Positions 1 to 7,979 of a stretch of DNA of 51,213 bases are shown piece after piece (the first letter of the stretch is position 1; every line of letters begins with the position of its first letter). The notes beneath the pieces are model-generated. The model did not search any database. It was not told the origin of the DNA and saw nothing but the letters and a program-made list of their open reading frames with translations. The DNA comes from Nitrosomonas sp. Nm84. Its GTDB lineage: Bacteria; Pseudomonadota; Gammaproteobacteria; Burkholderiales; Nitrosomonadaceae. A program made the translations under genes and the position numbers. The DNA is taken from positions 1 through 51,213 of the forward strand of contig NZ_QJJP01000027.1 of assembly GCF_003201565.1 (NCBI RefSeq). The letters run 5' to 3'.

Positions 1-153
<153 letters not shown>

Positions 154-179
154 TCTCATTAGATATTGATGCAATATTT

Positions 180-214
180 CCCATGACCTGCCATGCGCAC
201 TTACAGGTTATGGG
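180..214 (+). terminator. Hairpin downstream of amoC
   Basis: CCCATGACCTG (180-190) can pair with CAGGTTATGGG (204-214) around a 13-nt loop. This is an 11-bp stem with one G-U pair in RNA. It starts 26 nt after the amoC stop codon and has no U-tract, so it may be an RNA-stabilising or processing hairpin rather than a strong intrinsic terminator. Its right arm touches the start of a dispersed-repeat copy. Confidence 0.5.
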
Positions 215-232
215 CTAACAGGCCGTTGAAAA
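214..232 (-). repeat. Solo terminus of a short dispersed repeat, copy 1
   Basis: On the minus strand this reads TTTTCAACGGCCTGTTAGC. Close copies lie at 1009-1025 (plus strand) and 48315-48333 (plus strand). Copies 1 and 2 are inverted and enclose the 183-aa gene. Confidence 0.55.
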
Positions 233-285
233 GGAATAAAACAACTCAGTAAACTATTAATCAATAAGTGTAGGAGGTTCATATA

Positions 286-837
286 ATGAGGCAAAAAATA
301 AAAATATGGGTTTCAGTCGCTATACTTTCCGCAGTATTTCATTCCGGCCTAGTCGCCGCTCATGGCAAAGTATCCTTGGAATCAGATGTTTGTGTGCGCA
401 ATGTATCAGGGAGCATGGTACATTTGAGTACCTATCAACCACAAAACGATCCGGAAGCTGAATACTGCACAGAAATCCCTAAAGAAGGTGAAACCCTGTG
501 GGTTCTTGATTTGGTTGATCAAGCATTACGCGACATGCCTATAGTCATAAAAATAGTAAGAGGCAGTGGCAAGGCCTTAAGTGACACAGTGACGTCTTTG
601 TATTCAACGAATCACTCAGATGGCGTCATTAAAGGGGAATTCAATCTCGATGAAGGTCAATATACGCTGCTCGTTACAGGAGAAGGCGTACCTCCTCTGC
701 ACTACGAGTATCCACTGCGGATACAAATGACTAATTATCAGGAAGCTTTTTTTACTGCTGCACCCTACATCATTACACTACTGTTACTTGCTTTGTTTAC
801 CGATAGGTTACTGAAACGCAGACGGATGCAACAATAA
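286..837 (+). CDS. Exported, C-terminally anchored protein next to amoC; possible copper-related protein
   Basis: 183 aa. Residues 1-25 form a signal peptide ending VAA; cleavage there would leave His26 (HGKVSLESDVC) as the mature N-terminus. Residues 26-150 are predicted periplasmic, with Cys36 and Cys61 (a possible disulfide) and His46. Residues 155-172 form one membrane segment, followed by a basic tail (KRRR). A good Shine-Dalgarno, AGGAGG, lies about 8 nt before the ATG. I do not recognise a named family with certainty. An N-terminal His after signal cleavage resembles CopC and AmoB/PmoB, where it binds copper; with amoC next door, a role in copper delivery or AMO assembly is an inference. 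The gene lies between inverted copies of a short repeat. Confidence 0.8.
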   Translation: MRQKIKIWVSVAILSAVFHSGLVAAHGKVSLESDVCVRNVSGSMVHLSTYQPQNDPEAEYCTEIPKEGETLWVLDLVDQALRDMPIVIKIVRGSGKALSDTVTSLYSTNHSDGVIKGEFNLDEGQYTLLVTGEGVPPLHYEYPLRIQMTNYQEAFFTAAPYIITLLLLALFTDRLLKRRRMQQ

Positions 838-879
838 TCATGCTCTTCTACTATTCACTATCCTGGTGTCTTCATTTTG

Positions 880-1025
880 AGGTCCGCTGAAAAACTATCT
901 GCGTTCCCGTTACGGCGTCAAAAACAGGCTCAGAATGCTCATTTATTATACATAAACTGCACTTCTTCGCCTGTTTCCACCTGAGTTTCAATTGTCTCGA
1001 GAACGCTCTTCAACGGTCTGTTAGC
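880..1025. repeat. MITE-like dispersed repeat, about 146 bp, copy 2
   Basis: The left end reads CCGCTGAAAAACTATC (884-899). The right end reads TTCAACGGTCTGTTAGC (1009-1025), whose reverse complement resembles the left end (AGACCGTTGAA against GGTCCGCTGAA). The left-end motif recurs, reverse complemented, at 48298-48324, and the right-end motif at 214-232. The interior contains no convincing ORF. This fits a small non-coding mobile or intergenic repeat. Confidence 0.5.
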
Positions 1026-1079
1026 GCTCAGATCAAATTCGGTGGATTGTTATATTTTGATAGCAGGTCACTGAATAGA

Positions 1080-1622
1080 TTATCTTGGCGGTGGTGGCGG
1101 ATTGCCAGGTGGCGGTGGTGGAGGAATAAAGCTTGCGGGTGGCGCTGAAATTCTTCTCGCTGCACCTCTATTATTCGATGAGCCGTTAGTAATCCTGCCA
1201 TCGACCGGAACACGATTCCCCTTGGCATACATACACTGAATATAGCTAAAATCGTAGCGTTGCTGACTGACATACCCTGACGTTGATGCAGTGCTTGATC
1301 CAGCCAGCCCCCCCATTAACAGGCCTGTCCCAGCGCCAATAGCCGCCCCATGCCCGCCTCCAATAGCCGCACCTGCAGCAGCACCAAGCCCTGCTCCGAT
1401 AACCGCACTTTCTACACCGCTCACCCGTGATGCTTGCCGAGGTGTATTACCCCCTATTTGTTCATTAGCATACTGCCGGCATTCATATTCGTCAGAACGA
1501 AATTGATCAAAATTTTTGCCAGAACCAGGCAAGGTCATAACACTTGGGCCTGATGGAATATGCACACATGCAGTCAACAGAACAGCAATCAGTAAAATCA
1601 AGAAATTTCTTATGGTTAACAT
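1080..1622 (-). CDS. Glycine-zipper lipoprotein with proline-rich tail
   Basis: 180 aa. The N-terminus has a lipoprotein signal with lipobox LLTAC, so Cys19 would be lipidated and the protein is probably anchored in the outer membrane. Residues about 70-110 are a glycine-zipper segment (GAGLGAAAGAAIGGGHGAAIGAG), as in YMGG/Rick_17kDa_Anti-like envelope proteins, able to pack as a membrane hairpin. The C-terminus is a polyproline run (FIPPPPPPGNPPPPPR). Cys48 and Cys130 could form a disulfide. The start is the only ATG giving a full signal sequence. The protein has no known enzymatic function; a structural or stress-related envelope role is an inference. The next gene on the same strand encodes another small exported protein. 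Confidence 0.75.
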   Translation of the reverse strand: MLTIRNFLILLIAVLLTACVHIPSGPSVMTLPGSGKNFDQFRSDEYECRQYANEQIGGNTPRQASRVSGVESAVIGAGLGAAAGAAIGGGHGAAIGAGTGLLMGGLAGSSTASTSGYVSQQRYDFSYIQCMYAKGNRVPVDGRITNGSSNNRGAARRISAPPASFIPPPPPPGNPPPPPR

Positions 1623-1638
1623 GCTTTACCTCATTGAG

Positions 1639-2049
1639 TTATTGTGCAGGCGGTTGAGGAGCAACTTGTAACCAACCGCCCGGGCAGCTTTTAACATATG
1701 GGTAATAGCCCTCAGGATTCTGACAATAATGCCAATAATTGACTTGCGGTTGGGCCGGTCTAGGTTGCTCTTGTTGAATGTAAACTGGCGGCGTTACAGG
1801 CACGACAACTGTTTGTGGGTAACTATAATACGGTCTGTAAAAGAATGGATCATAGCCATAAGAACGGTAACCGTAAGAACCAGGGCCGTAGAAGCCAGAA
1901 CCATAAAAACCAGGATAATAACCACCCACACTAATACCTAAGTTTATATGACTATGTCTGTGACCATGCCCACCGCGCGCCCAAGCAGCATTACTCAAGG
2001 CCAGTACAGATATAATAATCATTAGACACACACACTTAAGATTTATCAT
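1639..2049 (-). CDS. Small exported Gly/Tyr-rich protein
   Basis: 136 aa from the ATG at 2049. I chose this start over the longer reading frame from 2124 because GGAG sits 5 nt upstream and the protein then begins directly with a signal peptide (MINLKCVCLMIIISVLALSN, cleavage near AWA). The mature part starts with a His/Gly-rich stretch (RGGHGHRHSH), then a Gly/Tyr/Pro-rich low-complexity region. It ends with the motif YWHYCQNPEGYYPYVKSCPG, which I know from many small uncharacterised proteobacterial exported proteins. The two cysteines probably form a disulfide. Function is unknown. Confidence 0.75.
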   Translation of the reverse strand: MINLKCVCLMIIISVLALSNAAWARGGHGHRHSHINLGISVGGYYPGFYGSGFYGPGSYGYRSYGYDPFFYRPYYSYPQTVVVPVTPPVYIQQEQPRPAQPQVNYWHYCQNPEGYYPYVKSCPGGWLQVAPQPPAQ

Positions 2050-2406
2050 ATCAACTCCATTTAGTGTTAGCCACATAATACAAGCGTAATGAGAATTGGA
2101 ATTAGTGAGCCTCAATACACTCAATTAACATGATTTAAACTTCACCGACTTTAAGATTGTATTGTTTGAAAGCTGAATAAAAGCTGAACGCTAGACATTC
2201 TCGCTGCTACTTGCAATGTAGCTATGCCACCAATAATGACAAGAAGGAGTTTAGTAAGTACCATAGAAAGTAACATCACATTTTCTCAAGTCGAAAGTAG
2301 TAATAACCGTAAAATTATAATTTTTATCAATAAATTTCCATCACATATTGAATGAAATGATATTTGAACAACACTAAACCATTAGTACGACTATCTGAGA
2401 AAATAA
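2050..2406. other. Intergenic region between divergent genes
   Basis: This 357-bp AT-rich stretch should hold the promoters of the minus-strand exported protein and the plus-strand protease. I see a perfect 14-bp palindrome, AAAATTATAATTTT, at 2311-2324, but no convincing -35/-10 pair and no RNA gene. Confidence 0.4.
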
Positions 2407-3444
2407 ATGGATACACAGGATAAGGATTACAGTGATGCAAGCAGCAGTAATGATAAGGCGACTCACAAAGAACAAAAGCCAGCCGTAGACAACTCATCTG
2501 CAGAGCTGTGGAAGACTTTAATCAAAAACATGCTTTCGTGGATTAGCCTGATTTTAATCTTTCTGGTGATCTTTAGTCATTACAAGCCCCTGCAACGTCC
2601 TCATGCTCAACTGACAAACAATGCACTGATTCCAATAGCCAAAACCAACAATTGCGGATCATTACCGCCCCACGGATCAGCTTATATGATTGACCCATCA
2701 GTAATGAGGCGTACTGATGTGCTTTACTCCGGATTGGAAATTCAAAATAACTACAGCTACCCGATGGTGATAATATTATCGGACCCTGCAAAAACCAGAC
2801 GATTCCTGGCGGCATCCATCTCTTCTAGTAACACAACCCAGATCAGCATACCGGTAGGTCAATATGGCATGCAAGTTTTAGTGGGATCAGACTGGTGTAA
2901 CCTGGAAACAGGATTTTCTGATGGCGCAAATATTTCAGTATCAGGCGGAATCTCAATCAACCCCGGTTCCACGACCCTGATGCAATTTAGCGGTTCAGGA
3001 CTTGATCCCGTTCAATTAGCCCTTGCTTATAGCATCGTGCGGGCCGGTTCTGAAGAAATTAAGCAGTTATCTGAAGTCATAAGCTCTGGCAAACTTGAAT
3101 TGCAACAAACACGCGACGGACATTACTTCAGCGCTGGAACTGTCAACGGCTCCCCCGTCGTGTTCATGATCGACACTGGAGCAACCATCGTATCAATCTC
3201 ATCAGAAATTGCATCACAAGCAGGCATACAAAAATGTTCTCCTCGTCTTGTATCGACTGCAAATGGCAAAGTAAGTGCCTGTGCTGCAACTGTTGCAGAA
3301 ATCACCTTTGGTTCATTCAAGCTCACCAACGTTGACGTGAATGTCATGCCCGATATGCCAGGAAGTGCTTTGCTGGGAATGAATGTGTTACGCAATTTCC
3401 ATATTGAGCAAATTAACAAGGTCATGCGAATTTCTTCGCACTGA
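2407..3444 (+). CDS. Membrane-anchored retropepsin-like aspartic protease
   Basis: 345 aa. A polar N-terminus (1-36) is followed by one membrane helix (about 41-60, MLSWISLILIFLVIFS), placing the rest in the periplasm. The C-terminal third is a clan AA retropepsin-like domain. The catalytic motif is IDTGATIVS with Asp256, preceded by YFSAGTVNGSPVVF, and the domain ends in the typical ALLGMNVLRNFHIE motif (TIGR02281-type). These enzymes act as dimers, each chain giving one catalytic Asp. The central region (about 80-210, with Cys79 and a second Cys near 160) is not a family I recognise and may regulate or bind ligand. Physiological substrates of bacterial members are largely unknown. Confidence 0.8.
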   Translation: MDTQDKDYSDASSSNDKATHKEQKPAVDNSSAELWKTLIKNMLSWISLILIFLVIFSHYKPLQRPHAQLTNNALIPIAKTNNCGSLPPHGSAYMIDPSVMRRTDVLYSGLEIQNNYSYPMVIILSDPAKTRRFLAASISSSNTTQISIPVGQYGMQVLVGSDWCNLETGFSDGANISVSGGISINPGSTTLMQFSGSGLDPVQLALAYSIVRAGSEEIKQLSEVISSGKLELQQTRDGHYFSAGTVNGSPVVFMIDTGATIVSISSEIASQAGIQKCSPRLVSTANGKVSACAATVAEITFGSFKLTNVDVNVMPDMPGSALLGMNVLRNFHIEQINKVMRISSH

Positions 3445-3486
3445 TTTATATCATCGCTCTTTTATATTTCCCAATCTACTCTATTA

Positions 3487-3539
3487 CTGGTTGCACCAAT
3501 CACTTGCGGAATACAAATTCAGATCAATTGCGCAACCAG
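3487..3539. repeat. Inverted repeat between convergent genes
   Basis: CTGGTTGC (3487-3494) is the perfect reverse complement of GCAACCAG (3532-3539). It lies between the protease gene and the convergent PepSY-like gene. It could form a stem in transcripts from either side, but there is no U-tract directly after it. Confidence 0.3.
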
Positions 3540-3645
3540 AATTTCTTCTCTTAATTCTCAGTGATACTGTATCAGTACATCTGGTTCGATCCAGAAACAA
3601 AAGTAGCCAAGACGAGAGTATGGCAACTCCATCAAATCCTGATGC

Positions 3646-4026
3646 TTAATGGCCTTTTTTGTTTTTCTGATTTTTTTCGTCTTCCAAATCTTCCAATACT
3701 GGATCAGTATCTTCGTCTTCGACATCAACTAATTCACCGTCTTTATCGACCGTTACCCAGATTTTCTTGCCATCAGTATTTTGGATTCTGGCTAAGTAAA
3801 TAATAGTTTTTTTCTTCATCCCTTTATCTTTCATTAAGATTATATGCTCTTTCTTAATCTTTAAGATTTCCCCACCCTGTATGTGCTCAGTGATTATCTG
3901 TTGAGCTTTGTGTGGTACCTGAGGCCATTCAACTATTCCTTCTTCTTTAGATTTAGAACCAGCGTAACTTGCCGTTGAAAATGCCAACGCTACCAGTAAA
4001 AAAAATGCGAGTACTCTAATATTCAT
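3646..4026 (-). CDS. Small exported PepSY-like protein with acidic/basic tail
   Basis: 126 aa from the ATG at 4026. The ATG six bases upstream (4032) is only 1 nt from the AGGAG ribosome site, so 4026 fits better. Residues 1-22 form a signal peptide (cleavage near SYA). The mature part has the helix-strand pattern of small PepSY-like modules (PHKAQQIITEHIQGGEILKI, then ARIQNTDGKKIWVTVDKDGEL). It ends in a highly charged tail (VEDEDTD followed by KNQKNKKGH). PepSY-type domains are thought to inhibit or modulate proteases in the envelope; a protease gene ends about 200 bp away but converges on this gene, so co-function is only a suggestion. Confidence 0.65.
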   Translation of the reverse strand: MNIRVLAFFLLVALAFSTASYAGSKSKEEGIVEWPQVPHKAQQIITEHIQGGEILKIKKEHIILMKDKGMKKKTIIYLARIQNTDGKKIWVTVDKDGELVDVEDEDTDPVLEDLEDEKNQKNKKGH

Positions 4027-4059
4027 TATCATTCTCCTATTAATTTTTGTATCAAAATA

Positions 4060-4500
4060 TTAAATTAACACTAATTTATCCAGTTGACCAGCAAACAATT
4101 TACGATCATTCTGACTCAATGTAGACAATCCGCCGGTATCTACTCCACTGGCACGTAGACTCTCCATAAAATCTCTCATACTCAGCCTCGCGCCAATATT
4201 TTCCTTGGTATATAACTCACCACGAGGACTCAGCACGCAACCTTGCTTTTTTATGACTTCTGCTGCCAGAGGAATGTCACTGGTGATGACAAGATCACCC
4301 TCATCCATCCTTCTGACAATTTCATTATCAACCACATCAAACCCGGATTCCACTTGATACATCCGGATAAACTGCGATGGCGGTATATAAATCGGATGAT
4401 TGGCAATCAGTATCAAATGCCGCTTAGTTCTTTCGGCAACCCTGAACAGAATTTCCTTAATCACCACTGGACACGCATCCGCATCAACCCAGATTTTCAT
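4060..4500 (-). CDS. YaiI/YqxD family protein (UPF0178, DUF188)
   Basis: 146 aa, the normal length for this family. It starts with the diagnostic motif [17 protein letters not shown] and contains [28 protein letters not shown] and [13 protein letters not shown], all hallmarks of UPF0178. The fold is PIN-like, with conserved acidic residues (Asp6, Asp8 and the DLVITSD aspartates) that could bind metal, so a nuclease activity is suspected for the family but not established. It lies just upstream of, and on the same strand as, the PepSY-like gene, with a 33-nt gap. Confidence 0.88.
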   Translation of the reverse strand: MKIWVDADACPVVIKEILFRVAERTKRHLILIANHPIYIPPSQFIRMYQVESGFDVVDNEIVRRMDEGDLVITSDIPLAAEVIKKQGCVLSPRGELYTKENIGARLSMRDFMESLRASGVDTGGLSTLSQNDRKLFAGQLDKLVLI

Positions 4501-4530
4501 GATTTATCGCTTGCATTAAATATGTAATCA

Positions 4531-5118
4531 TCAGGAACCCTTATTAGTTTCGTTCTTCAGCACTTGCGGCATGGCGGCTTTCAAATAATAGAACATAGAC
4601 CAGAGCGTCAACACAGCAGCAATATAAATGAGCCATGTTCCGATTTCTTGTGTATTAAAATTCTCGCCGACATTTTCGTGATACAGCAATAAAGGGATTG
4701 CAATCATTTGTGAAGTGGTTTTGATTTTGCCCAGGAATGATACTGCGACACTTTTTGACTGACCGATTTGTGCCATCCATTCGCGCAATGCTGATACGGT
4801 AATCTCGCGCCCGATGATGATTAAAGCAATCGGTGCATCCAACCGTCCGAGATATACCAAAACGATCAATGCAGCAGAAACCATCAGTTTATCAGCTACC
4901 GGATCAAGAAATGCGCCAAATGCAGATGCTTGATTTAAAACCCGCGCCAGATAACCATCCAGCCAGTCTGTAACGGCTGCACCGGCAAAAATCAGGGTAG
5001 CAATTAAATTCTGATTGACGGGAGATAACCAGGAATGCGGAAAATAAAAAATACCGACAAATAATGGTATGGCAAGTATTCGCAACCATGTTAACAAATT
5101 AGGTAAATTGTAAGGCAT
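4531..5118 (-). CDS. pgsA: CDP-diacylglycerol--glycerol-3-phosphate 3-phosphatidyltransferase
   Basis: 195 aa. It catalyses the committed step of phosphatidylglycerol synthesis in the inner membrane: CDP-diacylglycerol plus glycerol-3-phosphate gives phosphatidylglycerol phosphate and CMP. The CDP-alcohol phosphotransferase motif DG-x2-AR-x8-G-x3-D-x3-D is complete: Asp54, Gly55, Ala58, Arg59, Gly68, Asp72, Asp76. The opening MPYNLPNLLTWLRILAIPLF is typical of PgsA. Several hydrophobic helices follow. It lies downstream of uvrC on the same strand, the common proteobacterial uvrC-pgsA order; the gap is about 100 bp. Confidence 0.95.
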   Translation of the reverse strand: MPYNLPNLLTWLRILAIPLFVGIFYFPHSWLSPVNQNLIATLIFAGAAVTDWLDGYLARVLNQASAFGAFLDPVADKLMVSAALIVLVYLGRLDAPIALIIIGREITVSALREWMAQIGQSKSVAVSFLGKIKTTSQMIAIPLLLYHENVGENFNTQEIGTWLIYIAAVLTLWSMFYYLKAAMPQVLKNETNKGS

Positions 5119-5221
5119 ATAATCGTAGCTAGAACTGAATGATTAAAAGGGTATCCATTTAGATGTATTTAGGATTCGAAAAAATACAGAATTGTATAAT
5201 CGACAATACAATAATCGATAT

Positions 5222-7039
5222 TTAATGTAATTCTTTATATATTTTCTCGGCTAGCTTCCGGCTTATTCCCTCTGTTTGTTGTAATTCTTCGATACTTGCG
5301 GTCAGAACTCCTTTCAATCCGCCAAACCGACCCAGCAGACGTTGCCTGCGTTTACTGCCGACACCGCTGATATCTTCCAGACTGGAACTGGTTCTGGCTT
5401 TACCTCGCCGGCTGCGATGCCCCTGAATGGCAAAACGATGTGCTTCATCACGGATCTGCTGTATCAGATGTAACGCAGCATGCTCACTCGGTAATTGTAA
5501 CGGCTTTTCCAATGCGGGAGAAATCAATTGCTCCAGTCCGGGCTTACGTTCTTCGCCTTTGGCCACACCTAATAAATTGGCATCGGAAATACCAAGTTCC
5601 TGCAAGGCCTCCTGCGCTGCAGCAACTTGTCCTTTGCCGCCGTCGATCAGAATCAAATCCGGCAATTGCCCTTCGCCACTCATAATCTTTTGATAACGCC
5701 GGGAAAGCGCCGCTCGCATAGCGGCATAATCATCACCGGGTGTAATTCCTTCAATGTTATAGCGGCGGTATTCATTATTGCGCATGGAAAAATTATCATA
5801 CACAACGCAAGATGCAACTGTCGCTTCACCCATGGTATGACTGATGTCGAAGCATTCGATGCGATTCAAACCAGGCATCTGTAATTCCTGCTGCAATGCC
5901 AGCAGTCGCTTTTCCTGACTGGCTTGCCGATTTATCATTTGCTTGAGCGCCAGTCGCGCATTCTCAGTCGCCATATCGAGCCATGCACGTTTCTCACCCA
6001 CAGGGTGTAATTGGATAGTAATTTTATGGTCGCATTGCTCGGTTAATAATTGCTGCAGCGTTTCACCTTCGATTTTTTCGCCCAGAATAATCAACGGCGG
6101 CACACTTCGATTCAAATAATGTTGTGCTAAAAATGCTTCAACAATATTGGCTGGGGTGTAATCATCCGCATTTTGCGGAAAGAAACTCTTGTCCCCCAAA
6201 TGCCGCCCTCCCCTAATCATTGCCAGATTAACACACACTTTTCCAGAACCATCCGGCATAAATGCACACGCAACGACATCGGCATCCAGCGCTTTCCCGC
6301 TATCGACAAATTGCTTCTCGCGAATTCTGCGCAACGCTTGCGTTTGATCCCGCAATACCGCAGCCTGCTCATATTTCATCTGCGCCGAAGCCTGCTGCAT
6401 CTTAGTGGCAATAACTTCCATGACCTCGGTTTGTTTACCTTGCAAAAACAACTCAGCGTTTTTGACATCCGTCTGGTACGCCTGTTGGTTAATCTGATTA
6501 ACGCAGGGACCACTACAGCGTTTGATCTGGAACAACAAGCACGGGCGGGTACGATTACTGAAAACGCTATCCTCGCAGGTACGCAGGCGGAATATTTTTT
6601 GTAGTAGCTGTATGCTCTCGCGCACAATGCCGGCATTCGGATAAGGGCCAAAGTACTGATGCGTTTTATCCAGCACGCCACGATAAAACCCTAAACGAGG
6701 AAAATCATGCCCACTCAGAATCACGTAAGGATAGGATTTATCGTCCCTGAAAATGATGTTGTAACGCGGCTTTAAACTCTTGATTAAATTATTCTCAAGT
6801 AACAGCGCTTCGGCTTCAGAGCGGGTAACCGTCGTTTCAATACCGGTTACTTGCGAAATCATCAGCTGTATTCTGGGACCCAAATTGCTTTTCTGAAAAT
6901 AGGAAGAAACGCGTTTTTTGAGATTGATCGCCTTGCCGACATAGATCACTTCGCCTTTGGCGTTCATCATGCGATAAACGCCCGGCTGAAGCGGCAGATT
7001 GATACAAAATTCCTTAGCGTTAAAGCCGGCGCTCAACAA
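5222..7039 (-). CDS. uvrC: Excinuclease ABC subunit C
   Basis: About 605 aa. UvrC makes both incisions around bulky DNA lesions after UvrAB loading. The order is as expected: GIY-YIG nuclease domain (LPLQPGVYRMM, then GEVIYVGKAINLKKRVSSYF), Cys-rich segment (CEDSVFSNRTRPCLLFQIKRCSGPC), UvrB-binding UVR motif, RNase H-like 3'-side nuclease domain (FDISHTMGEATVASCVVY and ILIDGGKGQ), and C-terminal tandem helix-hairpin-helix (LEDISGVGSKRRQRLLGRFG). I place the start at the TTG at 7039: AAGGAGG (7050-7056) lies 10 nt upstream, and this removes an overlap with the tautomerase gene. A longer frame opens at a TTG at 7084 but adds residues foreign to the family. Confidence 0.94.
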   Translation of the reverse strand: MLSAGFNAKEFCINLPLQPGVYRMMNAKGEVIYVGKAINLKKRVSSYFQKSNLGPRIQLMISQVTGIETTVTRSEAEALLLENNLIKSLKPRYNIIFRDDKSYPYVILSGHDFPRLGFYRGVLDKTHQYFGPYPNAGIVRESIQLLQKIFRLRTCEDSVFSNRTRPCLLFQIKRCSGPCVNQINQQAYQTDVKNAELFLQGKQTEVMEVIATKMQQASAQMKYEQAAVLRDQTQALRRIREKQFVDSGKALDADVVACAFMPDGSGKVCVNLAMIRGGRHLGDKSFFPQNADDYTPANIVEAFLAQHYLNRSVPPLIILGEKIEGETLQQLLTEQCDHKITIQLHPVGEKRAWLDMATENARLALKQMINRQASQEKRLLALQQELQMPGLNRIECFDISHTMGEATVASCVVYDNFSMRNNEYRRYNIEGITPGDDYAAMRAALSRRYQKIMSGEGQLPDLILIDGGKGQVAAAQEALQELGISDANLLGVAKGEERKPGLEQLISPALEKPLQLPSEHAALHLIQQIRDEAHRFAIQGHRSRRGKARTSSSLEDISGVGSKRRQRLLGRFGGLKGVLTASIEELQQTEGISRKLAEKIYKELH

Positions 7040-7044
7040 ATTGC

Positions 7045-7233
7045 TTAATCCTCCTTGCCGAGTAATTTTCCCGCAATCGCCCAATTCTCGTCGGGAATCT
7101 CATCAAAACTGATATAGGTGTATGACCTCGGTTTTTTAGCAACGCGCTCCAACGTGTCGCACAATTCTGTCGCAATTTGTTGTTTTTGTTCGCGTGTTAA
7201 CGTTCCAGCCACACGGATATTGACATAAGGCAT
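7045..7233 (-). CDS. 4-oxalocrotonate tautomerase-like protein
   Basis: 62 aa, the usual size of the 4-OT family. After removal of the initiator Met, Pro2 becomes the N-terminal catalytic proline (PYVNIRVAG). The beta-alpha-beta pattern (TREQKQQIATELCDTLERVA, then SYTYISFDEIPDENWAIAG) also fits. Such enzymes are small homo-oligomers that tautomerise keto-enol substrates; the substrate cannot be told here, and no aromatic catabolism genes are nearby. The last codons carry the uvrC ribosome binding site, so the two genes are probably translated from one mRNA. Confidence 0.85.
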   Translation of the reverse strand: MPYVNIRVAGTLTREQKQQIATELCDTLERVAKKPRSYTYISFDEIPDENWAIAGKLLGKED

Positions 7234-7269
7234 ATAAATTTTCTCCTTTATTTTTTAGTTACTGACTTG

Positions 7270-7941
7270 TCATTTGATAGCAGCGACAATGTTATCAAAC
7301 ACCTTCTCAAACATTTCCGCTGTGAGACGTTTGGTTTGTGTATTGTAGCGACTGCAATGGTAGCTGTCATAGAGTTTCAGCCCATTTCCCAGCGGCAAAT
7401 GATGCATCGCACCGTGACCGAACGGATAATCTTTCAATTTAAGCTGTAAACTCATCAATGTCGCCTGATGCGCAACCGTTCCCAATGCGAGTATTGCCAT
7501 GCCATCATGCTGTACAAACTCGTTTATCTCTGCTGTCAGATACTGATTACACTGCTTGATTTCTTGCGGCATGGGCTTATTTTCCGGTGGCAAACACTTG
7601 ACCGCATTGGTAATGCGACATCCTAACAACTGCAATCCGTCATTCGCTGCAACAGACTCCGGTCGCGTGGCAAAACCAAATTGATGCAATGTCCGGTACA
7701 GTAGAATTCCTGCATAATCACCGGTAAATGGTCGACCTGTCCTATTAGCGCCGTGCATACCGGGTGCCAGACCGATAATCAGCAGCTTGGGATTGATATC
7801 GCCAAAAGCGCTGACTGGCCGGGCGTGATAATTTGGATGCTTGGTTTTCACCGATTGCAAAAAACCGGACAAGCGAGGACATTGTGTACAATCAAATGTA
7901 CTCAAATTGTTGCATTGCTGCGTTAAAGCATTATGGAGCAT
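7270..7941 (-). CDS. Uracil-DNA glycosylase, family 5 (UdgB-like)
   Basis: 223 aa. It removes uracil (and probably other deaminated bases) from DNA to start base excision repair. Motif 1 is GLAPGMHGANRTGRPFTGD (residues 57-75), characteristic of family 5, which has Ala-Pro where family 4 has Glu-Pro. The C-terminal motif YHCSRYNTQT replaces the HPSP-type loop. Cys18 and Cys21 (CTQCPRLSGF), with Cys108 and/or Cys116, are positioned to bind the [4Fe-4S] cluster of families 4 and 5. It is divergent from tamA, with 38 bp between the start codons. Confidence 0.88.
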   Translation of the reverse strand: MLHNALTQQCNNLSTFDCTQCPRLSGFLQSVKTKHPNYHARPVSAFGDINPKLLIIGLAPGMHGANRTGRPFTGDYAGILLYRTLHQFGFATRPESVAANDGLQLLGCRITNAVKCLPPENKPMPQEIKQCNQYLTAEINEFVQHDGMAILALGTVAHQATLMSLQLKLKDYPFGHGAMHHLPLGNGLKLYDSYHCSRYNTQTKRLTAEMFEKVFDNIVAAIK

Positions 7942-7979
7942 TCGTAAAACTCGAGGTCATGGGTTAATATCGTAAGGTT

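Noticed and set aside
3555..3600. Small palindromes (GATACTGTATC, TCTGG-TTCGAT-CCAGA) as terminator or ncRNA
   Set aside because: Stems are short and lack a T-tract; too weak to call.
6173..6604. 143-codon ORF opposite uvrC
   Set aside because: It lies wholly inside uvrC on the other strand and has no protein-like features; a shadow frame.
7040..7084. Upstream TTG start for uvrC at 7084
   Set aside because: It would overlap the tautomerase gene and add non-conserved residues; the TTG at 7039 has a strong SD 10 nt upstream.
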